From Microthyrium microscopicum (Eukaryota; Ascomycota; Dothideomycetes; Microthyriales; Microthyriaceae), in NCBI GenBank assembly GCA_010405405.1, contig MU004235.1, positions 820,538 to 884,537 on the forward strand: a stretch of DNA of 64,000 nucleotides, written 5' to 3'. The first letter of the stretch is position 1. Each line of letters starts with the position of its first letter. Shown here piece after piece: positions 22,978 through 34,700 of the stretch. The notes beneath the pieces were generated by a model. That model saw only the letters and a list, made by a program, of their open reading frames with translations, had not been told where the DNA came from and made no database searches. The position numbers were made by a program, and so were the translations under genes.

Positions 22978-24491
22978 ATGATTGCCTTTGGGACTACGGT
23001 CGTTTTGAGTGCCATCGCCTCTGTGGCATCAAGTCAAGATACAGTGTATGCGGTGTATATGTTCCATCGTCACGGTGATCGCACTTCAAAAGCAACACCA
23101 CCAACGAGTCTGACAGTACTCGGCTATGATCAGGTCATCTCATCAGGAACGTATTATAATAAACGATACGTAGACGCAAGCTCTCCCAACTACATCGCCG
23201 GTCTCTCTACCAGCCTTGTAAAGAACTCTCAAATCGCGGTCTCTGCTCCAGCAGATACAGTCCTTCAGAACTCTGCAAATGGATTTCTCCAAGGATTGTA
23301 TCCTCCAGTAGGATTCCAGACGGATACTTTGGCAAATGGAACCACACTTTCAGCACCTATGAACGGTTATCAACTTATCCCAATTGGTCTGACCAGCAAC
23401 GGCGCAGGAAGTGAAAACAATGGATGGCTACAGGACGCAAGCGGTTGTGCTAATGCCGTAACAAGCTCAAACAACTATTTCTTTTCGAAAGAATACCAGA
23501 CGCTACTCAATTCCACGGGCAGTTTCTTTACTCGACTTGATCCAGTCACCAATCGTACCTTTGCCGACAGCTACATGACATATAAAAACGCATATTCAAG
23601 TAAGTCTATCAACTTCATCAAACTGTTTAAGGAATGATGGGACGTGAACGCCCATAGGAGAATATGTTTGAACATGGGAAAAGGCTGAATTCTGACATTA
23701 ATTTCGCAGTCTTTGATCTCATCAACGTGGCCAGAATTCACAACAAAACCATCCAATCAGACAACTTATTGGATGCCCCTACTGTTCTCGAACTTCAAGT
23801 TCTAGCTAATCAGCACGAGCTCGGTTTAGCGTACAACGCTTCAGACAACGCGCGCGCTGTTCCTGGCATGCAACTGGCTGGCGAGATTGTTACCTTCCTC
23901 AACAACTCCATCACAACCAAGGGCGCCAGCAAATTTGGCATTCAGTTTGGCTCCTACAACTTCTTCATGAGCTTTTTCGGCCTTGCCAACCTTACAAGTG
24001 TCAATGCCAACTTCACTGGCATTCCTGACTATGCCAGCTCCATGGTTATGGAACTCTTTGGTCCCAACTCTACCAGCTACCCAAGTCCATCAGATTTGAA
24101 AGTGCGATTCTTGTACTCCAATGTTTCCACTGGTATATCTGGAGGCCCAGTAGCCTATCCTCTCTTTGGTGGAAGTGCTCTCGAAGTTTCTTGGACGGAT
24201 TTCCAAAACAACATGTCTTCGTTTGGCATCGAGTCTACGGCTAAATGGTGCAGTGTCTGCGGCAATACCACGGGCGTGTGCGCCAGCTCCAGTGGTGCTG
24301 CCGGTGCCAGTGGCTCCTCATCCTCATCGTCAACTTCAGGAAGCCATATGTCGAACGCTGTTGCAGGAGTCATTGGCGCCATGGTTACTCTAGCCGTCAT
24401 ATTGGGATTGGAAGCTCTCGTTGCTCTGATTGCTGGCCTCCGCGTTGTGAAGAAAGGCAAGAGTGTACCTGCCAATGGCTCCAAAGCCTAA
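22978..24491 (+). CDS. Membrane-anchored histidine-acid-phosphatase-like protein
   Basis: Two exons (22978-23599 and 23710-24491, intron 110 bases) give about 467 residues. The chosen start (MIAFGTTVVL) opens a signal peptide ending near SSQDTVYA; an in-frame ATG at 22867 would add an implausible 37-residue leader. The RHGDR motif of the histidine phosphatase superfamily (FHRHGDRTSK) lies near residue 28-37. Many N-glycosylation sites (NGT, NST, NRT, NLT, NFT) suggest secretion. A Ser/Gly-rich linker is followed by a single transmembrane helix (about 425-452) and a short basic tail, so the protein is probably a type I surface protein. The C-terminal His-Asp pair of phytases and acid phosphatases is not visible where expected (the region reads FGSYNFFMSFFG), as in many fungal relatives, so phosphatase activity is uncertain. 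Confidence 0.83.
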
Positions 24492-24688
24492 ACAACGACG
24501 TCCATCTCCCCAGCAATGAAATTATGGTTCATATTCATCATGTCGCTACGGTCAATATCTAATGTACTTTGCCAAATTCAATGGAACTCTCAAGCCACAA
24601 CTGCTTGTTTGCCAAGTATACCGTATCAAGCATGTGAAAAACAAATACAAACTACGATTAATTGATTGATTAAACTGCTTATATAGGA

Positions 24689-26155
24689 TCAGACAGCTTT
24701 GGCCCATATGAAATTGGCGAGCGCCATTCCTTCGGCTCCCATATCGCTATGAGCCGAGTCTGGTCGTCTAAATGTCCAAGTCAGCGAAATTGGAGGTTCA
24801 TGTATGGGGAAAACACTTACAATCTATGTTTTGTCAGATCGTAGTCCGCTGTCATCTTCAATTTATCACCCTTCTTGAATGCAATGGCCTTTTCACAAGG
24901 GATGTACGATGAGATTGTTTCCCACTTTGAGCCTCCCACGACTGCTTCGGAGCCTGAGTCTGAACCATATACTGCCTTTGTTTCACAAACATCCTTTCCT
25001 ATATTCATTTAATTTGAGTAAGCTAGGAGTTTGTCGGACGACATACCATTCAAAAAGATGTTGATTTTCTCACCACCATCATGAAGATGTGGCATCCAGT
25101 TGACAAAGTAGCCATTCTCAGTGATAATGTACTCTGAACCAGTATACTTGATAGGCTTGTCAGCTGGAGGCATGAAACCAGCGGTCGGTCCAGCACAGCC
25201 CTCTACGCTGAGAGCGCCCATCCCTACGTTCATGAGACCTGGTGTCTTGCCAGGTAAAAACTCGTAGTCAAGTGACAGGTATATTTCTTTCTCCTTCGGG
25301 TTGTAGTTCACGATTTCGGATGAGAATTGAAAGGCGTCATACTTTCCAATGTATGCTCCGGTTTTGATGTCACTGTTTGGCGCAGCAAATGCGCTTCCTG
25401 ATCCAGCAGATCCACCACCTCCAACAAATACGGACGAGGTAAAGTCCTGACGCTTGCGGTGTCCATGGCCAGCCATGCTACCTCCAGCTTGTTTTGGAGC
25501 AGTACTAGGTTTAGCACCTGAGAGTGAAGAATTGCATGATACTGGGAAAATTGGCGGAATTAGTTGCGGTCGACCAACCTGCAAGCGTCAATTGTAAGTC
25601 AATCTATGGGGTCAGATAGGACTACATACCTGAGATATAATTATATGGTGCGTGTAAACACCAGTTCCAACATCTGCTTGAGTTCCGTTTTTGTATGCGA
25701 GATTCGCTACAGCCTTGAGTACCGTACAGTCAGTACATGGTGGAGAAATCCAGCCGTTCAGTACATCGCTGCTTGGATCGAGTTTGATTCCATTGCTAAA
25801 GCCTGGTCCTGCGTGGGTAGCCTTAAGTCATGTTAGTTACAGGCTGAAACTATTGAGAAATGGTTGAGGACTGACGTTTTTGCCTGGGAGACTATAGGGT
25901 CCCCACAGTTTGAACTCTCGGGTGGCTTTGGGGTCATATTGTGCTTTCAATGACTTTGCAACCTGACCGGGTTTTGCTGGACCCACGAGGGATGTGATCA
26001 AGCTCCCTAACATCTGTCTTGGGCCTAGCATTCATGATTAGTGCTGAAGAAATCAAGCTATAGAAGAGCGCGGTACGTAGTTCTTTCGTCGATGCGTGTT
26101 GAATAGCTGCCCCCTCAACAACGAGGGGAACAGCCAATAGGGCTATAGTTTTCAT
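24689..26155 (-). CDS. Secreted PHM/DBH-like protein (copper type II ascorbate-dependent monooxygenase fold), paralog A
   Basis: Six exons (26155-26077, 26024-25876, 25821-25630, 25578-25047, 24998-24821, 24767-24689) give about 402 residues in one frame. A signal peptide opens the protein (MKTIALLAVPLVVEGA). Marks of the PHM/DBH family appear in order: a His-His pair (GVYTHHIII, about 134-135), a His-x-His motif (PHLHDGG, about 304-306) and a late Met in an EGM context (about 391). These match the HHM, HTH and Met ligands of peptidylglycine hydroxylating monooxygenase. Conserved cysteines include CTDC. A Gly/Ser/His/Arg-rich insert (about 172-203) separates the halves. Its closest relative here is the divergently placed gene at 27686. 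The substrate is unknown. The copper-enzyme assignment rests on motif order, not on a search. Confidence 0.72.
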
Positions 26156-27685
26156 GTTCAGGTAATATATCGCCGCAGAAGTCCCCAAGTTAGTGAAGAA
26201 TTGAAAGAGTTGAGGTACAGACAGTAAACTGCGAAGGCGCCTGGTACTAATTCAACATTTCCCTGGAGTGGTAACACAATAAGACGTAAGATTTATATCA
26301 TTTAGAATCCCACGGTATCATGGACTCTACGGTGCAACGAATTGACCTGCCATTGATTGGGGCGATTCGTCGCGTCCGTCACTTATTGTGCATACTCTGG
26401 AGGCATACTACCTTATAATTTGGTTGGTGAGGGCAAGGTCTTTGCGAGACCGACGAGCTGCGAGTGCCAAAAAAGCGTGCTACTACTATAAAATTCAATA
26501 TCTTTCAAGAACGGTCGTTTCCGTGTGCGCGGTCTCAGTCCCAGGTACGGTACGCCATCCATGCGTGATTCGCCAGATGCTGATAAAAGTTCAGAAATAT
26601 TGCAGCCTAGGATCCGTAGCATTCTAGAATCATGGGAAGCTCTGATTTCGATGTTAGATTCCATGGATGATCTAGGGCTATTGATGTTGGTTAGTACTTA
26701 CCTCCAGAAAACTTGAATACACGTACAATATATATCAAAGACTTTGGTTTTTCAAAATCGAAAACGTCTATAGCAGAGTTCTCAAGCATATCGACAGACA
26801 AGATTATACAGCAGAGACAGTACAATAGTTAATAATGGAGTGTTATGATCACAGATGAATCTAGTATCTACCTAGGTACTCTAGCTACCTAAGATAGAGA
26901 TGTATCGTCGCTAACCAGTTTCGCTATTATCATAAGATAGCTCCATATCGTTTCCCCAGATCATTTCGTCGCCCATGCACTGACAAGTTCATATGGGAGT
27001 GTGGGATCACCAATATCCAGCAATCAATGTTCCCCAGATTTTCTTAAGTGCATGAGGTTCTAGAAACCTCAGAGCAATCAGGGTCTAAAACGAAACCGAG
27101 AAGGCAGAGAATGCAATAATTGGAGAACTGCATCGTCCGATGATCAAGTTCTACGGGGGAAAGGTATGTAGCCAGGCAGATTAAGTAACATATTCTATAT
27201 AGATGGAAAGATTCATTCTATGAAGTTCAACGACCAGGTTAGATAAGTTTTCAAGCTATATTCAAGCTATAAGTTACCATCTACTTTAATATAAGATCTG
27301 GCCATGCCCTTGTAGCACAAGGGTGGCTCACCTTAGTGCGTTTGAATTTATCCAACACATCGTACTTCTATTCGAGCTTGTAGTACAGATTGTTATTTGG
27401 CCAATAGAAGAACAAACGAATAATTGCGAGATTATCTGGAGACATTGAGTTGGTTCGCCGCGAGTCTGCGTACCACTGGCTTGAGCCTCCGTGGACCAGA
27501 GCTATACTTTCAAGGCCTTCTTGGGAAAAGTAGAATGTTCATGCTGGGAAGAAAATAAGATACATCCTAGAGCTTTAGCCTTTAAACAAGGAGCGAAATC
27601 CTTACGCAGGCTAGCATCTATTCCCCAGACACAAAACTTCTTTTCTCTTTGATAGCTTAGTGTGATTGAATTCTTGGCCGCCAAA
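26156..27685. promoter_or_regulatory. Shared upstream region of the divergent PHM-like pair
   Basis: About 1.5 kb separate the two divergent starts. Open frames here are short and mutually overlapping (26388-26716), and none resembles a known protein. The right part (26720-27300) is AT-rich and contains ctacctaggtactctagc-type words. It probably holds both promoters and could be a co-regulatory region. Confidence 0.4.
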
Positions 27686-29007
27686 ATGAAGTCAAGCATT
27701 GCTACGCTATTGTTGGGTGCCTCTGCTGTGATGGGAGGCACCATAGTTCGCCGACAACAAGCTCCGGCTGCTGCGATATCAAAGCCATATAGAATTGAAG
27801 ATGTCAAGCCTAGGATTAGGAGCACTGCTCAGAGGAAATACATCATGTATGGTCCTATCAATCTTCCAGCGTCAAAAGTGAGTACTCTCTTGATATCACA
27901 TCACATTGAGGTGAATTGTATCACTAACAAGATAGGGAATGGCTTCTTCAGGAGGACACAGTCACGGCAAAGCTGGAGGCGCCATGGATCCAAATGGAAC
28001 ACCCTTCAACCAACCTACCACAGGCGGCTACTGTACAGACTGCACCGTTCTTGCAGCAGCAATGGATATTGTATTCGAGAACGGCACGCGAGCCGACATT
28101 GCCAGTGGCGTATACCTACATCACGTCATTGGTATAGTCACCGGTAACAGTACCGGAAAGCAAACCAAGGGCTGGGTCCAAGCATGCCCTTTGGGCGAGA
28201 AGCTCGCCCAAGGAGCATTGAGCAACCTGCCCGCTGGTGTGACAATACCGAAAGCTGGCTCTAGCAGCGCACAAGCGATCGGTGGATTTGCAGGTGGTGC
28301 TGTAGATGCATTTGTAGACTATTTCACGGATAAATATGGAAAGGCTGATGCTGGATACTTCATTCCGGGCAACAGCAATCTGTTCATGTCAGGCGAAGTC
28401 ATCAACTATCTACCAGAGGCGCAAAAGGTCTACATTCGCTTAGATTTGGAATATGTCAACGGAAAGCTCGGTGTAGACTCCATCAAGTCACCATTGAACG
28501 TTGAGGGATGTGACTTCAATCACAGTAAACTCCGCAACGCCACCGGCAAAGGAACAGTTGAAAGTGACGACATGCTCATCACTGAGGATGTTCAAGTCAT
28601 CTGCATGCGTAAGTGAAATTTTCTGAATACCAATTGCTGCGTAGCTCATGATTTCACAGGTGGTCATATGCACGACGGCGGAGATTTCGTCAGAGCCTTG
28701 GTTAATGGCAAGGAGGTATGCACTTCCAAAGCTACTTATGGTTCCGCCGGTGCCAGTCTTATGGTTGATGGCAAGAAATGGACAACCATCTCGCAAATGT
28801 CGGAATGTACCGATCCTTTCGACTTGAAGAAAGGGGACAAAATCAAGCTTATTGCAGGCTATGATAGCATCGACCATCCACTGTAAGTTCTGACGGCTTC
28901 TAGTTGAGGTAACATGGCTAACAGCTAGCAGTCGGATCTCAAATGGTGAGACTCAAGAGAACATGGCGTTCATGACAATCACAGTAATTCCCAAAAAGTC
29001 GACATAA
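27686..29007 (+). CDS. Secreted PHM/DBH-like protein, paralog B
   Basis: Four exons (27686-27877, 27936-28608, 28660-28882, 28932-29007) give about 387 residues. The start (MKSSIATLLLGASAVMGGT) is a signal peptide followed by an RRQQ stretch that may be a Kex2-like propeptide site. Motifs parallel paralog A: CTDCTVL, the His-His pair (GVYLHHVIG, about 126-127), HMHDGGDF (about 291-293) and a late Met in NGETQENMAF (about 374). This late Met aligns with the ST-EEM methionine that binds copper in PHM. The third His of the CuH site, expected in a QVHY-like strand, is not seen; the matching strand reads FMSGEVINY. It may be a non-enzymatic or single-copper relative. Expression is probably shared with paralog A through the common upstream region. 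Confidence 0.73.
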
Positions 29008-29738
29008 AAAGTTTAAAAAGACTGGGCTGAACATGCTCTGTAAGGAAATGGGAATATTAGAACCACTAGAAATCAAATAATCATGGTTCACTTACAAAAT
29101 ATAAGACTTATATTGAAGATAAGGTGGTGGTATTACAATACATGCCTAAGGCAATCTCTGCATCGGGCACTCTGATAAAGACGTGATTGTCTTGAAGTCG
29201 AATGATAGGGAGATAGCTACTAGTAGCTGTTGGATTGATACAAACTAGACGACCCCCAAATGATCTTCGTATGACTCTTGACAAGGACTGAGTTTTTCTG
29301 GATGTTTAGAAGAAAATATACGGCCAATGCGAATTTTCAGGCTTCAGCGAGAAGTCAATGTATGCCCAGATATGCTGCCATAATCAAGAACAGCTGAAGA
29401 CACTTCAGTCTTCAATACCCCCAGGCACCGGGAATAGACTGACTGGCTATGCGTTGGCCTGTGGAGCTAAGCTGGTTTGATACCTACGTATTAATCACAC
29501 TAAGGAACTTATGGCAAAGCAAATTTGCGATCGATTGGCGATTTGGAGGCAAGACACTGTAGCCAGCAAACCATCCACATGGTTCGTCTATTCCGGTGCC
29601 AATTAGCCAGGCTTCGAACGCGGACCACGAGAGAATGCAGCTTCAGACTTTCGGCCTTTTCTTCTGGAGATGCCGTGAGCGAGATTTATATCGCATACCT
29701 CCAAGATAACTAGGTATCTTTTATGCGAGAATGCACCC
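29008..29738. other. Convergent intergenic region, no gene seen
   Basis: About 730 bases lie between paralog B and the WDR70 stop codon. No reading frame with a domain or splice pattern was found. The stretch likely contains both 3' untranslated regions. Confidence 0.5.
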
Positions 29739-31493
29739 CTACCGCTTCCGTCTCTTTTTATCCCGCTCTTCCTCCGCCTCCACATCCGCATAAAGCGTCT
29801 TCGGCTGCGTCTGCGCCCACGCCTTCGTAAACAGCGGGTCCTCTTTCGCTTTATCCGCATACTTCAACAGCGCCTCTCTCGGATCTTCATCACGCATACT
29901 ACTCAGAGGCACCTGTTCCGCAATATGCCGCGCACTCGGCTCATTCTTTGCAAACGGTGTTGTGGCCGGCATATACGGTCTTCGTGGATCCCTACTCTTG
30001 CCACTCGCAGTGAGTCCAATTGTGGGATTCCGTGCCGTTGTTGACGATGATGATGGGGGTAAAATATGGCCGGGCGTGATGACGTCGCCACTGAAACCGG
30101 CGGACAGATCCATGGTGCGGTTTGGGTCGTCGTCTATGTGCCGCCGTTTCGGGGCTTTGGAGAGAACAAGTTTGGCGCCGCCGGTGGAGGTTAGGGGGTT
30201 GTAGAGGATATGGACGGCGCCAGAGGCTGAGCCGGTAAGGATTTGGTTGAGTTTGGGATGCCAGAGAACGCTGATGAGTGGGATGCCGGGTGTGATAGGG
30301 GTGGAGACCTCGGGCTTGAGGGTGGCGGGATTGAGTATTTGGAGGGAACCGTCGATGGAACCGGTGATGATGTTCGAAGAGTTGGGCGAGAAGGCGATGT
30401 TGGCAGTTGGATATTGGGACGAGAAAGATTCGTGGGTAGCGGTGGAGACTGGGGCTTTGAATTTGCGAACATCCCAGAGCTTGATAGTGTCGTCGCCGCC
30501 GCGTGAGACGATGAGGCGGCCCTCGTTATTGATTGCGATGCCGCTGGTCCAAGTATCTGCCGTGTGGGCATTGCGAACTTCACCTACTGGTCGATGATAG
30601 GGGCCATCACCACCATAGATGACAAGACTGCCATCTAATGCTGCTGATACAAGCATGTTTTGTCCGCCTTGCGCTTGTGAGCCCCAAGCGACGGCAGTCA
30701 TTCTTGTTCGTCCGGCCATTCCAGCAGCTTTCGACTTGAACACAATAACATCTTTCTGAGACCGCTTATTGTTAACATCCCATATCCGCAACGTACTATC
30801 CGTTCCAGCAGTAACACATAGATCCTTGTTTGTTGGGTTCCAAGCTCCAGATGTGATCTCCGATATGTGACCTTTTGTATGGTTTAAATCCCGAAGATAC
30901 ATATCTCCCTTCACAAACTCAACAAGCTCCTCGCCATCTCTATCAAACAGCTTTGCTTGAGGAAAAGCAGTCACTACGAGCATCTGCTTTGGGGCTAAGG
31001 GGTTGAATATAACTTGGTGTACAGGATGCGCTTCGGTCGCAGCCGAGTTTTTAGTCGCGGTAGGATCAACGGTACGAAATGCGCGTAGGGTCGTTGAAGT
31101 CATAGATGCAAAATCGTGGAGCTTGTAAGTGCAGTCTGTAGAACTAGATGCAAGCCTGCCTCCTGAAGCATCTAGCGATAGTGAAGTTATGGGTTTCTCG
31201 TGGGTTTTAAGGACAAGTTCGTGAGATATCGGAAATTCGTCGTCTTCGTCGCTATCATCGTCATCATCGTCGTCTTCGTCTTCGTCGTCGTTTGGGCCTT
31301 CTCCATCGCTGCCATCGCCGACGCTTATTTTCTTCTCTGGGCCCTTTATGCGGGGTTTGGTCGAGTCTGTTTTGCGCCTGCTTTGCTCAATTTGAGCTTC
31401 GATGTTGGCGGCAAGATCTTGTTTTCCGAATGAGCCGGTGCCCATCATTCGGCGAATAGCCTCGTCCTCCGCGAATGTGTCTTCTGGATCCAT
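29739..31493 (-). CDS. wdr70: WD40-repeat protein, WDR70 homolog
   Basis: A single intronless frame of 584 residues. The N-terminus has an acidic tract (about 60-88, long Asp/Glu run), followed by six to seven WD40 blades (about 90-400; endings such as LRIWDV and IKLWDVRKF). The C-terminal tail carries the WDR70 signature (DPLFTKAWAQTQPKTLYADVE) and a final KKRRKR nuclear-localisation-like end. The sequence and length match the WDR70/gastrulation-defective family. In fission yeast and human cells, Wdr70 works with the CRL4 ubiquitin ligase and promotes histone H2B ubiquitination and DNA-end resection. The minus-strand gene ends close to its convergent neighbour, and its start is 296 bases from the CBP80 stop, in the same orientation. 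Confidence 0.9.
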   Translation of the reverse strand: MDPEDTFAEDEAIRRMMGTGSFGKQDLAANIEAQIEQSRRKTDSTKPRIKGPEKKISVGDGSDGEGPNDDEDEDDDDDDDSDEDDEFPISHELVLKTHEKPITSLSLDASGGRLASSSTDCTYKLHDFASMTSTTLRAFRTVDPTATKNSAATEAHPVHQVIFNPLAPKQMLVVTAFPQAKLFDRDGEELVEFVKGDMYLRDLNHTKGHISEITSGAWNPTNKDLCVTAGTDSTLRIWDVNNKRSQKDVIVFKSKAAGMAGRTRMTAVAWGSQAQGGQNMLVSAALDGSLVIYGGDGPYHRPVGEVRNAHTADTWTSGIAINNEGRLIVSRGGDDTIKLWDVRKFKAPVSTATHESFSSQYPTANIAFSPNSSNIITGSIDGSLQILNPATLKPEVSTPITPGIPLISVLWHPKLNQILTGSASGAVHILYNPLTSTGGAKLVLSKAPKRRHIDDDPNRTMDLSAGFSGDVITPGHILPPSSSSTTARNPTIGLTASGKSRDPRRPYMPATTPFAKNEPSARHIAEQVPLSSMRDEDPREALLKYADKAKEDPLFTKAWAQTQPKTLYADVEAEEERDKKRRKR

Positions 31494-31788
31494 GATCGGT
31501 GATTCTGGTTCGGTGTGTGTTCACGTGGGGAGAGAGGTGGAGCAGAGAAGTTGGTGAGTCGAGGTCGAAGTTCAACAATTCACTGCATGGGCCGCATCTC
31601 AACTTCGCGCTAGCTCACAAGCTCAACAATGAAATGCCTACTCAGCCTTGGAGATTTTAGCTAATAAGCTTTTTAAAAATCAGGCACAGACTAAAATATC
31701 GAGTACAAGTCAATTATCCTTTTATGCTGCCGAGATATAAACACAATCAACCCCACAGTGCCAAGTCCCAAGAAGTAATGTTACAAAG

Positions 31789-34700
31789 CTAAATGTCGAC
31801 ATCATCAGCCTCATCAAGCTGATCCTGATCGGCACCACCATTCGCCGCTCCATTTCCGTTCGAAGCAGCAAGTTTCTGTCTCTCTTCCTCCTCCTCGGCC
31901 TCCTTCTTAACACGCTCCTCCTCTTCCACCTTACGGCGCTCCTCAGCAGCAGCTCGCCGCTTCGCACGCTCCTCGTCTGCCTTCTTACGTCGTACCGCCT
32001 CACGCTCCATCTCGAGCTTAGCATTTGCCAACGTGATCTGTAGCGCTCCATCGCTAGCCACTGTCTCCTCGACAGCTGCCTTGCGACTGAATACCATAGA
32101 CCAGCGATACGCCCATGCCTTGACAAACTCGACATCTTCAGAACTGCTGGCTCCCGCATCCTCCATAAGGGTATTACCCGACGAATCAGTATACGGCGCC
32201 AGCAGATCCTGGATAAGGCCGAAGAGCGCACGCATGCTCTCGCGCTCCTTGGCAATCGTATCGTCCAACATGGCCACCTGCTCCGCAGGCGCATCCATGC
32301 GCAGAGCCTGGACGCGGGCAGCAACAATCTGGCGCATGCGGTTAGTGATCTTGCCCATAGTAGCAGCAACCATTTCAAAGCGCCAGGTATCAGCAAGCGG
32401 AGCGCCAGAGCCGAGTGAAGCCTGGCCAAGACACCATTGCACGACGGACTCTGGTGTGACGATAGTAAAGTTGAGCAATTTGTCGACGATATTGACGGCC
32501 GTGCCTGGCAAGTCCTTCCAGTAGTCTACGACACTTTGGATAATCTGACGCCGGGCGGCTTCAGATTGTGCGCCGATAACGAGGAGGCGCTCCTTGCAAC
32601 GGTCAATGCAGGATAGCACGTGTGAGAGTGACTTGGAGCCAATATAGCACACGGCAGTCATGTATGCGTCTGTGGAAGGGATCAGAGGCTCATTTACGCC
32701 CTGTTCGGTGGCCTGCTTCTGAATAATGTCTATTATGACCTGTATTTCAGTTTCAGGAACCTTCTTGCGTAGCATAGAGTGGATCTGTCGTCCCTCTACA
32801 GAATACGGAGTGCCTATTAGAGTTAGCTTGAAAGCGTCTGGATATTGCTAATGACACATACTCTCGTTGCTATATTTGAAGTCCGGAGTGTCCTTGAGTT
32901 TGCCTTCAGCGATCAACTTGTGATAGTCTGGTGGTAGTGTTTCTCTAATCCGTTTTGTGAAACTTAATCGAATCTCCTTGTCAATGGCTCCAAGAATGAA
33001 TGCATGCTTGGGATTGACAGGTGATGCATCGACATCTTCAGTCCTACAATGTGTTAGAGAGGTGAAGCAAACAAAAGTGGGCTCGCTTACCATTCGGTCC
33101 ACTTCCAACGGAAATCAAAGTTGCTCAAATGATGGGTAAACCAATCCAGGAATCGATAGGCCGGCTCAAGGTCCATATAGTCAACATGACGATACAAGAA
33201 TCTGATTGCACGGCCTAGAGTTGGTGCAATTGCGCCAGGAGCAAGCTTGCAAGCTTCCGTAATGACAGCATGGTAGTACACTAATTTGTGTTCAGCGCTA
33301 GGAAGTCGCAACATTTGTGAAAACATAGCATCTATTGCCATATCTTCTGTTTTCCATGTTGTTTCTCCTTCGGGGACGTCTTTGAGCTTGTCAAAGCCAG
33401 TAGAACGTGGGACAAAAGTGCCTGGTGCAAAGAAGCAATCCAATTCGATGAGGAACTTTGCGACGGCATGTCGATTGAAGTCCAGAATATTGATCGTGTC
33501 CACAGTAGCGTCGCGAATAAGCGAGGCTGCAATGTCACTAGAGCGCGGGACGGATTCGATCTCTTGGTCTCCATAGATTGTAAAGTAAGCTTCCGGGTAT
33601 AGAGGGCGTGTGCCTGTGTGGACTGGAGATGGAATCGTGATAACCGGAAATTCATGCTTGGTAACCGTTATTTCCAAGCCAGCCATTGCATCGGTATCAC
33701 CTTCATCTTTGACAGAGGTAGTGGGCACATATACTCGAGGAATGCAAGCTAGCTTCCAACCAGTTTCGGCTTCAGTAACCAGCTGTTGTTGTAGAAGATT
33801 CAATGCACTCTGAAACCCGAATGGGCGACCATCACCCTCGATAGGATACGATTCTGATAGGTGCTCCAGTGGGTGCTGAACGGACGCAATAATGTCGGTC
33901 TTTTCCAGCAATTCGCGAGCTTTGGCATCCAAATTGGTCGCCGAGGACGCCATGGCATACGGAAGCGTGAGCAGGATGATCTTAATCAACTCCAAGCCAA
34001 CAACCTATATATCTCATTAGTTGCAATGTCAGCATTACTGATTCGTAGATCTCACATCTTCAGGAGAGGCGGTTTGTTGATCTGCTGCGCGATCAAAAAG
34101 CTCATCAAAGAGTGGGAATACACCATCGCCTTCAAAGACTCCTTGCAAGCAAGCATAGAAGCGCATCAAGAGCTTAAACTCTCGCCAGTTGCCCTCATGC
34201 ACTGCGTCTTGGATACGTTCTTGGGATCGAGTAATGATTTCCGCTGTAACAGCGCCGTTGACATCGTTCGCGTAAAGAATGACTGCGGATACGTGAGGGA
34301 TCTTGAGAGGTTGTTCGCAGATACTCAATCGTACATTAGCGCTTGAGTCATCAATTAAGGGTGAAGAATACGTACAGCTCAAGGACTGTGTCGAGCAGAG
34401 GACCATTAACTTGATCATCAGCAAAATTGTCGGCGATTTGTTTTCCCAGTCGCTTTGCAGAATCAATAACAGTGGCCGGCTGTTCGCTGATCGCTAGAAT
34501 CGAGCGCCGAAGCTGTGAAGCAATAGGCTCCTCATAGCGATGATTTTTCCGCTGCGGTCGTTCCTCATCATCGTCCTCTCGAGAACGGCGCTTTCGATTG
34601 TTGCCGCCGCCTCGTCCGCCTCCACCACCACCTCCTCCATGGTTATTGTAGTTTCGACGTCCGCCATTGTCCCGACGGTTTCCATAGTCGCGTCGATGAT

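Noticed and set aside
8371-24491. Secondary-metabolite gene cluster suggested by two methyltransferases
   Set aside because: No polyketide synthase, NRPS, terpene cyclase, P450 or transporter is present in the window.
31200-31433. Very hydrophobic plus-strand frame that looks like a membrane protein
   Set aside because: It is the antisense shadow of the Asp/Glu tract of WDR70 (GAC/GAT codons read as Val/Ile in reverse).
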